Source: Cellulomonas sp. ES6
GTDB lineage: Bacteria; Actinomycetota; Actinomycetes; Actinomycetales; Cellulomonadaceae
Length of the DNA: 64,000 bases
NCBI RefSeq assembly: GCF_030053835.1
Contig: NZ_CP125655.1
Span: forward strand, 3,534,001 to 3,598,000
Reading direction: 5' to 3'
Shown: in pieces, positions 57,631-64,000 of the stretch
Numbering within the stretch: the stretch's first letter is position 1
How the letters are laid out: each line of letters begins with the position of its first letter
The notes under the pieces: model-generated
Database searches by the model: none
Told to the model about the DNA's origin: nothing
Seen by the model: only the letters and a program-made list of their open reading frames with translations
Made by a program: the position numbers and the translations under genes

Positions 57631-58511
57631 TCGACCTGATGGTGCCCTACTGGGGCGACCCGGAGTACCTGCGCGAGACCGTGCGCAGCGTGCTCGCGCA
57701 GACCGACCCGGGCTGGCGGCTCACCGTCGTCGACGACGCGAACCCCGACCCGTGGGCCGGCGAGTGGCTCGCGTCCCTGGGGGACGAGCGCATCGTCTAC
57801 CTGCGCAACCCGGAGAACCGCGGCATCGCGGAGGTGTTCCGCCAGTGCGTCGCGCTCGCGGAGGCCGACCTCGTGGCCGTCCCGGGCTCGGACGACGTGC
57901 TGCTGCCCGACTTCGTCGCGGTGGTCACGGCCGCGCACCGCCGGTTCCCGGACGCCGACATCATCCAGCCCGGCGTGGTCGTGGTGGACGAGCACGGGCA
58001 GCCGTCCCGGCCCCTCGCGGACACCGTGAAGCAGCGGCTCGTCCGCCCCCGCGGCACCGGCACGCGCGTCCTCGCGGGCGAGCCGCTGGCCACGAGCCTG
58101 CTGCACGGCGACTGGCTGTACTGGCCGTCGCTGGTGTTCCGCCGCGAGGCCGTGCAGCGCACCCCGTTCCGGCCGGGGCTGCCGATCATCCTCGACCTGG
58201 CGCTCGTGCTCGACATGGTGCTCGCCGGGTCGCGGCTCGTGGTCGAGCCGACCGAGGTGTTCGCCTACCGGCGGCACAGCGCGAGCGCGTCGTCGGTGAA
58301 GCTGCTCGACGGCTCGCGTTTCGAGGGGGAGCGGGAGTACTTCGACCTGGCCGCGGAGCTGATGGCGCGCCAGGGGTGGCGCCGGGCGGCGCGGGCGGCG
58401 CGGCTGCACGTCACGTCGCGGCTGTACGCCGCCACGCTGCTGCCGACGGCCCTGCGCGCCCGGGACCGCGCGGCGGTCCGCACGCTGCTCCGGCACGCGC
58501 TGCGGCCGTAG
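57627..58511 (+). CDS. Family 2 glycosyltransferase
   Basis: A 294-residue GT-A enzyme: IDLMVPYWGDPEYLRETVRSVLAQ, TVVDDANPDPWAGEWLASL, NRGIAEVFRQCVALAEADLVAVPGSDDVLLPDF and HGDWLYWPSLVFRREA. The C-terminal part has VFAYRRHSASASSVKLLDG and an Arg-rich end. It is the third gene of the GT2-DUF2304-GT2 operon and starts at GTG 57627 within a GTGA overlap. Acceptor and donor unknown. Confidence 0.92.
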   Translation: MIDLMVPYWGDPEYLRETVRSVLAQTDPGWRLTVVDDANPDPWAGEWLASLGDERIVYLRNPENRGIAEVFRQCVALAEADLVAVPGSDDVLLPDFVAVVTAAHRRFPDADIIQPGVVVVDEHGQPSRPLADTVKQRLVRPRGTGTRVLAGEPLATSLLHGDWLYWPSLVFRREAVQRTPFRPGLPIILDLALVLDMVLAGSRLVVEPTEVFAYRRHSASASSVKLLDGSRFEGEREYFDLAAELMARQGWRRAARAARLHVTSRLYAATLLPTALRARDRAAVRTLLRHALRP

Positions 58512-58609
58512 GGCTGCGCCGGCCGGCCGCGCGGCGCGGGGTCGGCGTGCGGTGACGGCGGGGGGTGACGACGCCGGCGAGCCGGGCGCGGCCCGGGCCG
58601 GCCGCCGGG

Positions 58610-60244
58610 TCAGCCTCCGACGGCGGGAGCGGCCTGCGCCGCCCCGTGACCGGCCGGCGGCGCGGGCGCGACGTCGGCCGCCGGCTCCGGCAGCGGGCGC
58701 AGGTACGCCCAGGCGCACAGGCCGAGCGCGACGGCGACGGCCCCGTACAGCGCGACGCCGGGCAGGTAGGAGATCGGGGACTGCCAGTCGGGGTGCAGGG
58801 TGATGAGGTCCCCGTCGGCCCCCTCGGCGTACCGGCGCGAGCCCCAGTAGAACGCCGCCACCTGGCCCACGACCACGACGGGGAGCGTCGCGCGGGCGAG
58901 CCGGCGCACGAGGTCCGCCTCGCCGGCGGGCGCGGCCGAGGCGAGCAGGCCCGCGAGCAGCGGCACGCCGACGGCGATCGGCAACGCGTAGCGGCCCTGC
59001 CAGATCAGCCCCGTGTCGGCGGCCGTCGGGACCTGGAGGGCGAGCGGCGCGGCCGCGGTGCCGAGCACGAGCAGGACGAGCGCGACCCGCGTCCGCGCGG
59101 CACGCCGGGCGCCGAGCGCGACGAGCAGCACGGCGCCGGTCGCCGCGTACCAGGCGATGACCGTGACGGGCGGCGAGGGCGCGTCGAGCCAGCCGAAGTC
59201 GCCGATCATGTTGAGCAGGTACTGCGAGCCGAAGCCGAGCACCCCGAGCACCGCGGCGCGCAGGTCCGCGAGGTGCGGGTAGGCGTCGTGGGTCGTGACG
59301 ACCGCCGGGTGCGTGAGCAGCCAGCCGGCACCCAGCGCGCAGGCGACGGCGGTCGCGCCGGCGAACCACCAGATGCGCGGGTGCCGCAGCACGGCGCGCC
59401 AGCGGCCCGCCGGCGCGGCCACGAGGGCGACCACCACGATCGCCAGCGCCCACACGGGGCCGGACGAGCGGGTCGTCACGAGCAGGCCGCCGCCGACGAC
59501 GGCCTGCACGAGCGCGGAGGTCGGCACGGGGCGGCGGTCCAGCACGAGGGCGAGGCACGCCGTCCAGAACGTGAAGGCGGCGGCGATCTCGAACCCCGAG
59601 GGGTTCACCGTGGCCCCGAGGAACAGGCACATCGGCGTGAGGGCGACCGACGCCCCCCAGATGCCGCCCCGGTTGCCCTCGATGCGCGTCAGGCGGACCA
59701 GGCCCCAGGTGACCAGCACGGAGGTGAGCAGCGCGCTGACGAGCCGCATCGCCATGATCCCGGCGTCCGCGGGCAGCAGCAGCGAGGGCCAGCCGACGAG
59801 CGCGTAGTACAGCGGCGGGTACTGGCCCGCGAACGTCTCGACGACGACGGTGCCGTCCGCCGGCGGCAGGTCCTGCTGGCAGTCGGCGGACTGGGTGGGC
59901 TGGAACGCGAAGCAGTTGGGCAGGTTCACCGACGCGGCGTAGTCGGACGGCAGCTCCACGAGGCCCGCGAGGCCCGGAGCCGCGGCGCCGGACTGCGGCT
60001 CGTGCAGCTCCAGCGACACCTGCCCGCGGACCACGCCCGCGGCCCGCACCACGTGGCTCGGCTCGTCCGGGGAGGACATCAGCGGGGTCGCCACGGACCA
60101 GCAGGCGGTGAGGGCGAGGAGCAGCAGGCCCACGCCCGTCCACCGCCAGCCGCCGGGGACGCGGTCCACCACCTGCTGGAGCCGGGAGGTCCGGCGACCG
60201 GGCGCCGGGGTGCTGGCGGTGCGCGGCGGCATCCGGTCGGGCAT
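58610..60244 (-). CDS. DUF2142-like polytopic membrane protein (GT-C-type)
   Basis: A 544-residue protein with about eleven membrane helices and short N- and C-terminal tails. After the first helix comes a large extracytoplasmic loop with the acidic motif SSPDEPSHVVRA, which fits the catalytic Asp-Glu of GT-C glycosyltransferases and the DUF2142 family, and QYPPLYYALVGWPSLLL. Such enzymes use polyprenyl-phosphate sugars to decorate surface glycans. The ATG at 60244 has GGAAGG upstream and TATACT (minus, 60295-60300) gives a strong -10 with a leader of about 45 bases. It is convergent with the GT2 operon. Confidence 0.88.
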   Translation of the reverse strand: MPDRMPPRTASTPAPGRRTSRLQQVVDRVPGGWRWTGVGLLLLALTACWSVATPLMSSPDEPSHVVRAAGVVRGQVSLELHEPQSGAAAPGLAGLVELPSDYAASVNLPNCFAFQPTQSADCQQDLPPADGTVVVETFAGQYPPLYYALVGWPSLLLPADAGIMAMRLVSALLTSVLVTWGLVRLTRIEGNRGGIWGASVALTPMCLFLGATVNPSGFEIAAAFTFWTACLALVLDRRPVPTSALVQAVVGGGLLVTTRSSGPVWALAIVVVALVAAPAGRWRAVLRHPRIWWFAGATAVACALGAGWLLTHPAVVTTHDAYPHLADLRAAVLGVLGFGSQYLLNMIGDFGWLDAPSPPVTVIAWYAATGAVLLVALGARRAARTRVALVLLVLGTAAAPLALQVPTAADTGLIWQGRYALPIAVGVPLLAGLLASAAPAGEADLVRRLARATLPVVVVGQVAAFYWGSRRYAEGADGDLITLHPDWQSPISYLPGVALYGAVAVALGLCAWAYLRPLPEPAADVAPAPPAGHGAAQAAPAVGG

Positions 60245-60294
60245 GCGGGGACCTTCCACGGACGGAGGCGACGCTGGGGTCGTGGGCGGACCCG

Positions 60295-60300
60295 AGTATA
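60295..60300 (-). promoter_or_regulatory. Strong -10 box of the DUF2142-like gene
   Basis: TATACT on the minus strand, one mismatch to TATAAT, unusually AT-rich for this genome. Confidence 0.6.
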
Positions 60301-60404
60301 GGGGCGGCGGGGGCGCGTCAGGCCTGGTCCGGGGCGCCGGTCGCCGTGGCGCACGGCCGTGCCGGTCCTCCCGGAGGGCCCGGGGAGCGCCGCGTACCCG
60401 CCGG

Positions 60405-60410
60405 TAGGGT
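60405..60410 (+). promoter_or_regulatory. Leaderless-type -10 box of the flippase-like gene
   Basis: TAGGGT seven bases before the GTG at 60418. Confidence 0.55.
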
Positions 60411-60417
60411 GTCCGCT

Positions 60418-61737
60418 GTGCCGAGCCCCGCCGAGCCCCCTGCTGCCCGCTCCCGCCTCGGCACCCTGCTCTCGGGCCGGCTCGGGTTCCTGTCCGTCGC
60501 CGCCGGTCTCGGGGTCTACGGCCTCGCCGCGTACGTGTTCCTCGGGGTGGCGGGCCAGGCGCTCGGCCCCGCCGCCTTCGCGCCCCTGTCGGTGCTGTGG
60601 ACGCTGCTCAACGCCGTCGGCATCGGCCTGTTCCTGCCGTTCGAGCAGGAGCTCGGCCGCACGACCGCGTCCCTGCGGGCGCTCGGCCGCGGCAACGACG
60701 GCGTGGTGCGGCTCGTGGGCCGCGTCGCGGCGGTGCTGCTCGGCGCCGTCGCGCTGGTCTGCCTGGTGGCCTGGCCGCTGCTGACGCGGCGCCTGTTCCA
60801 CGGCGACGCGACGCTGGTGCCGCTGCTGGTCGGGGCCCTGCTCGGGATGGCGGTCGCGTACGTCGCGCGCGGGCTGCTGGCCGGCAACGGCAGGTACGGC
60901 AGCTACGGCGCCCAGTTCGTGGTGGACGGCCTGCTCCGGATGGCCGGGGCCGGCGCCCTCGCGCTCGCCGGCGTCCGGGAGGTGTGGGCGTTCGGGCTCG
61001 TGCTGGTGGTCGCCCCGCTGCTCGCCGTGCTCGGGACGACCCCGCGGCGCGCGGGCCTCGTCGACGCCGGGGAGCCGCCGGACGCCGGCGCGGTCCGACG
61101 TGCGGTCGCGGTGCTCGTGGTCGCGTCGCTCGCGTCCCAGCTGCTGGCGAACGCCGGCCCGCTGGTGGTCCAGCTGCGTGCCACCCCGGAGCAGGAGGTG
61201 CTGAGCGGGCAGTTCCTCGCGGCGCTCACGATCGCCCGCGTCCCGGTGTTCATGTTCTCCGCCGTGCAGGCGGTGCTGCTGCCCGGTCTCGCCGCGATGG
61301 TCGGGCTGCGGGACGTCGCGGGCTACCGGCGACGGCTCGGGCTGGTGACGGCCGCGACCGCGGCGATCGGCGTCGGCGGCACAGCCGCGGTGTGGGCCTG
61401 GGGCGAGGTGCTGGTGCCGCTGCTGTTCGGCGACGGGTTCGGCGTGAGCCGCACGGTCGTGACGCTGCTGGCGCTGTCCGGCGCGCTGTTCATGCTCGCC
61501 CAGCTCGCCGCGCAGGCGCTGCTGGCGCTCGCCGGTGAGCGGGCGGTCGTCGTGGGCTGGGTCGCCGGCGCGGTGGCGCTGGTCGTGGCGGCGGTCCTGC
61601 CGGGCGAGCTGACCATGGTGGCTGTCGTCGCGCTCGTGGTCGGCTCGGCGGTGTCGCTGCTGGTGCTGACCGGCGCCCTGGTCCTCGCGCTGCGCGCGTG
61701 GTCCGCGGACGTGGGGCGGTCCGTCAGCCCCAGGTGA
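60418..61737 (+). CDS. Flippase-like (Wzx/MATE superfamily) membrane protein
   Basis: A 439-residue protein with about twelve to fourteen membrane helices, beginning FLSVAAGLGVYGLAAYVFLGVAG and FAPLSVLWTLLNAVGIGLFLPFEQELGR. Later helices include FLAALTIARVPVFMFSAVQAVLLPGLAAM and LLALSGALFMLAQLAAQALLALAG. This is the layout of polysaccharide flippases (MOP superfamily) that move lipid-linked sugars across the membrane. With an ABC exporter also in the locus, it may serve a second glycan or the supply of lipid-linked donor sugars. The GTG at 60418 follows a TAGGGT box. The 3' end overlaps the convergent gene by 14 bases. Confidence 0.85.
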   Translation: MPSPAEPPAARSRLGTLLSGRLGFLSVAAGLGVYGLAAYVFLGVAGQALGPAAFAPLSVLWTLLNAVGIGLFLPFEQELGRTTASLRALGRGNDGVVRLVGRVAAVLLGAVALVCLVAWPLLTRRLFHGDATLVPLLVGALLGMAVAYVARGLLAGNGRYGSYGAQFVVDGLLRMAGAGALALAGVREVWAFGLVLVVAPLLAVLGTTPRRAGLVDAGEPPDAGAVRRAVAVLVVASLASQLLANAGPLVVQLRATPEQEVLSGQFLAALTIARVPVFMFSAVQAVLLPGLAAMVGLRDVAGYRRRLGLVTAATAAIGVGGTAAVWAWGEVLVPLLFGDGFGVSRTVVTLLALSGALFMLAQLAAQALLALAGERAVVVGWVAGAVALVVAAVLPGELTMVAVVALVVGSAVSLLVLTGALVLALRAWSADVGRSVSPR

Positions 61738-63643
61738 CCACCTGGTCCGCCGGGGCGTCCTCGAGCCCGAGCGCGGCGACGTCCTGCGGGGCGACGACCA
61801 CGGTCGCGCCGCGCGCCAGCGCGATGGCCGCGACGTCGGCGGGGGTGGCGGCCGCGAGCAGCTCGGTGGCGCCCGCCTCGGTGGCCGACGTCCACGTGCC
61901 GGTCAGCGCGAGCAGCCACTGCTGGGCGTTGACCGGGTGGATCGCGTCGTCCGCGCGCACGTAGACCACGTCCGGGCGGCCGGTCGCGGCGGCGGTCTCG
62001 GCCGCGCGGAGCAGGGCGTCCGCGCGCGCGACCTGGTCGGGCGTGACGTGCAGCTCGCCGGTCGACCGGCCGGTCAGCCCGTGGAGCTGGGTGAGCGCCA
62101 GGCAGCCGACGGCCACCGCGGCGACGGACTGCCAGCGCGGCACCCGCGGGCCGCCGCGCCGCGGCGACCGGCCGAGGAGCGCGACCGCCAGCGCGACGAC
62201 GGCGACGAGCGCGACGCCGAGGAACAGCTTCCAGAAGTAGTAGCTCAGCTCCCCGGTGCTGCGCAGCTGGAGGACGCCGACCGCGCCCGCGGTGGCGAGG
62301 CCGGCCGCCGGCACGACCGCCGTCCACGGGGTCCGGCGCGTCCGGCCCGCTCCGGTGAGCAGCGCGGCCGCGACCGCCGCCAGGCACACGGCGAGCATGA
62401 GGCCGGCGCCGGGGACCGCGATCCCGCCCGGGATCACCAGCACGTCCGCGGCCGCCAGGCGCCGCAGGGTGAGCAGCGCGACGAGGCCGCCGCCGGCCGT
62501 GAGGACGACCACGAGGGCGCTCAGCACGACGTCCCGGCGCGGGGCGCGCCAGGCGGCCCGCCGCGGGGGGAGCGCGACGAGCGCCGCGGCGGGCAGCGCG
62601 AGCGCCAGCAGGAGCACCCAGGAGTGCGCGACGCCCACGAGCAGGCCGCCGATCGCCGCCAGCGGGACGGGCGTGAGCGGCCGGGGGACGGTCACCGCGA
62701 GGAGCAGGACGGCGCCGGCCATCGCGCAGCCCAGCACGAAGTTGGGGAACCCCGACGTGTACGCGGACGCACCGGGCCCGACGAGGTACACGGCGGAGAC
62801 GCCGGCGGCGGCCAGCACGGTCGCAGCCGGCCGGCGCGGTGCCGTGGGCAGCGCGCACAACCCGGCCACGAGGACGACGGCGGCCGCCGCGAGCACGAAG
62901 CCCTGCGCCCGGGCGTACAGCACCATCTCGTCCGCCGCCGAGCCCGGGGTCGCGGTGCCGAGCAGCTCCATGACGGTGGCGACGACGGCGTGGTGCCCCT
63001 CGGGGTAGTCCGCGAACTTCCACGTCCCGCCGCCCGCCGGCGCGGCGAGCGAGGGGATGACGGCGCCCGCCCGCCGCAGCATGAGCACCATGTCGACGTG
63101 CGCGGAGTTGTCCCACGCCGGCTGCACGGCGGCGAGCGCCTGCGCGCCGTCACGCACCGCGAGCAGCCCCCGGCAGGCCACGGCGCCGAACGCCGCCGCG
63201 GCCGCGACCGCCAGGTCCACCGCGCGCCAGGTGGGCAGCAGCAGGGCGGCCCGCTCCCGCGCGGCGCGCGGCCCGCGCCACAGCACCGAGGCGGTCAGGC
63301 CGCCCGCGAGCACCGCGAGCAGCAGCCCGACCCGGCCGAGCTGGCCGAGCGGCAGGTCCCACCACCACAGGGCGGGCAGCAGCCCCGCCGCCCAGCCGGC
63401 CGCGAGGAGCAGCCGCCTGGAGCCCAGGCGCGAGCTCGGGACGGCGAGCACCAGCAGGAACGCGACGACGAGCGCCGGGTACCCGCCGAGGACGCCGGTC
63501 GTGCGCAGCAGCGCGACGGCGACCGCCACGAGCGCGCCGGCACCCAGGGCCGGCAGGGGCCGGGGCCGCGGCACGGCGGGGCGCAGCCGGGCACCGGCGG
63601 CGGGTGCGGGGGGGTGGTCGAGCGTCGGCGCGGTGTCGGCCAC
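61724..63643 (-). CDS. Large polytopic membrane protein, GT-C/DUF6541-like
   Basis: A 639-residue protein with about fourteen predicted helices. An extracytoplasmic region after helix five contains AVQPAWDNSAHVDMVLMLRRAGAVIPS and FADYPEGHHAVVATVMELLG; the Asp-Asn-Ser-Ala-His and Tyr-Pro-Glu-Gly-His-His motifs recall GT-C type (DUF6541-like) membrane glycosyltransferases, an assignment I hold loosely. The last 120 residues form a soluble extracytoplasmic domain (DQVARADALLRAAETAAATGRPDVVYVRADDAIHPVNAQQWLLAL). The GTG at 63643 has CAGGAGA upstream; TAGCCT (minus, 63719-63724) is a possible -10. Its role may be polymer modification. Confidence 0.8.
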   Translation of the reverse strand: MADTAPTLDHPPAPAAGARLRPAVPRPRPLPALGAGALVAVAVALLRTTGVLGGYPALVVAFLLVLAVPSSRLGSRRLLLAAGWAAGLLPALWWWDLPLGQLGRVGLLLAVLAGGLTASVLWRGPRAARERAALLLPTWRAVDLAVAAAAAFGAVACRGLLAVRDGAQALAAVQPAWDNSAHVDMVLMLRRAGAVIPSLAAPAGGGTWKFADYPEGHHAVVATVMELLGTATPGSAADEMVLYARAQGFVLAAAAVVLVAGLCALPTAPRRPAATVLAAAGVSAVYLVGPGASAYTSGFPNFVLGCAMAGAVLLLAVTVPRPLTPVPLAAIGGLLVGVAHSWVLLLALALPAAALVALPPRRAAWRAPRRDVVLSALVVVLTAGGGLVALLTLRRLAAADVLVIPGGIAVPGAGLMLAVCLAAVAAALLTGAGRTRRTPWTAVVPAAGLATAGAVGVLQLRSTGELSYYFWKLFLGVALVAVVALAVALLGRSPRRGGPRVPRWQSVAAVAVGCLALTQLHGLTGRSTGELHVTPDQVARADALLRAAETAAATGRPDVVYVRADDAIHPVNAQQWLLALTGTWTSATEAGATELLAAATPADVAAIALARGATVVVAPQDVAALGLEDAPADQVVTWG

Positions 63644-63718
63644 GGGTCGGTTCTCCTGCGGTGGCTGCCCGGCGGCACACCACCGGGGCCCGACCAGGGC
63701 GGACGGCCGGGCGGCCCG

Positions 63719-63724
63719 AGGCTA
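63719..63724 (-). promoter_or_regulatory. Putative -10 box of the large membrane protein gene
   Basis: TAGCCT on the minus strand, with a leader of about 70 bases that contains AGGAG. Confidence 0.35.
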
Positions 63725-63766
63725 CCGGACCCCCGGCGCCCCGGACCGGGACCTCACACGAGTGGC

Positions 63767-64000
63767 TCAGCCCCGCAGGGAGTCGAGGTAGGCCTGCACC
63801 TCGTCGTAGCGCGGCAGCAGACCCTGCTCGCGCGCCTCGGCGAGCGTCGGCGCCGCCGTGTCCTTGGCGGACAGCTGCGGGGCGACGGGGTTGCCGTGCC
63901 GGTCGGTGGTCGGCCACTCGATGCCGATCTCCGGGTCGAGCGGGTGGATGCCGTGCTCCCGGCCCGGGGAGTACCCGGTGGAGCACAGGTACATGACGGT
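63767..64000 (-). CDS. rmlC: dTDP-4-dehydrorhamnose 3,5-epimerase (C-terminal part, cut by window edge)
   Basis: The frame runs off the right edge, so only the last 77 residues are seen. They read TVMYLCSTGYSPGREHG, then HPLDPEIGIEWP, LSAKDTAAPTLAEAREQG and LLPRYDEVQAYL, which is the typical C-terminus of actinobacterial RmlC. The enzyme turns dTDP-4-keto-6-deoxyglucose into the L-lyxo form before RmlD reduction. In some actinobacteria it is fused to RmlD; that cannot be judged here. It completes three of four dTDP-rhamnose genes in the locus. Confidence 0.9.
   Translation of the reverse strand, partial: TVMYLCSTGYSPGREHGIHPLDPEIGIEWPTTDRHGNPVAPQLSAKDTAAPTLAEAREQGLLPRYDEVQAYLDSLRG

Overview
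The window is very GC-rich actinobacterial chromosome. The evidence is strong G/C bias at third codon positions, many GTG starts, a WhiB-family regulator, an actinobacterial coproporphyrin haem branch (hemH-chdC), the pdtaS/whiB1 gene pair, and LCP cell-wall ligases. The cellobiose-type sugar ABC operon with CelR/CebR-like boxes points to a cellulolytic Micrococcales genus such as Cellulomonas; that placement is inference. I see no rRNA, tRNA, CRISPR array, insertion sequence or phage gene.

Layout. (1) 1-12.2 kb, metabolism: the end of a sugar ABC permease, hemH-chdC, a META-domain protein, a luciferase-like oxidoreductase flanked by structured intergenic repeats, a glutamate dehydrogenase-type enzyme, a tightly overlapped operon (PAS-AraC regulator, aldo/keto reductase, membrane-anchored M15 peptidase), and a divergent bifunctional putA. 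(2) 12.2-17.1 kb: a minus-strand sugar uptake operon (binding protein, two permeases, LacI regulator) with three palindromic operators upstream and two perfect hairpins inside. (3) 17.1-21.1 kb: a DUF2505 protein, pdtaS and whiB1, separated by two repeat families. (4) 21.2-30.5 kb: an FtsX-type ABC exporter with a NarL-type two-component pair, then an OmpR-type pair and a membrane protein. (5) 30.5-33 kb: GtrA, purK and purE. (6) 33.1-64 kb: a large cell-surface glycopolymer locus.

The glycopolymer locus supplies each step of making and attaching a wall polysaccharide. It has sugar-nucleotide enzymes (rmlA, rmlB and a partial rmlC for dTDP-rhamnose; two tandem Gmd-like enzymes for a GDP-6-deoxyhexose), seven glycosyltransferases including a two-domain 832-residue one, and a Wzm/Wzt-type ABC exporter whose ATPase carries a C-terminal extension. 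It also has two LCP ligases, an acyltransferase, a flippase-like protein and two large polytopic membrane proteins. In the middle sit two secreted proteins (one with a PGRP/amidase domain, one with a lysozyme-like N-terminal region) that share nine copies of a roughly 95-residue module with a conserved GWALDPDT motif; a small membrane-anchored protein lies between them.

Recurring architecture: many genes start with GTG five to nine bases after a TANNNT box, which is the leaderless-transcript pattern, while operon-internal genes are joined by GTGA or ATGA four-base overlaps.
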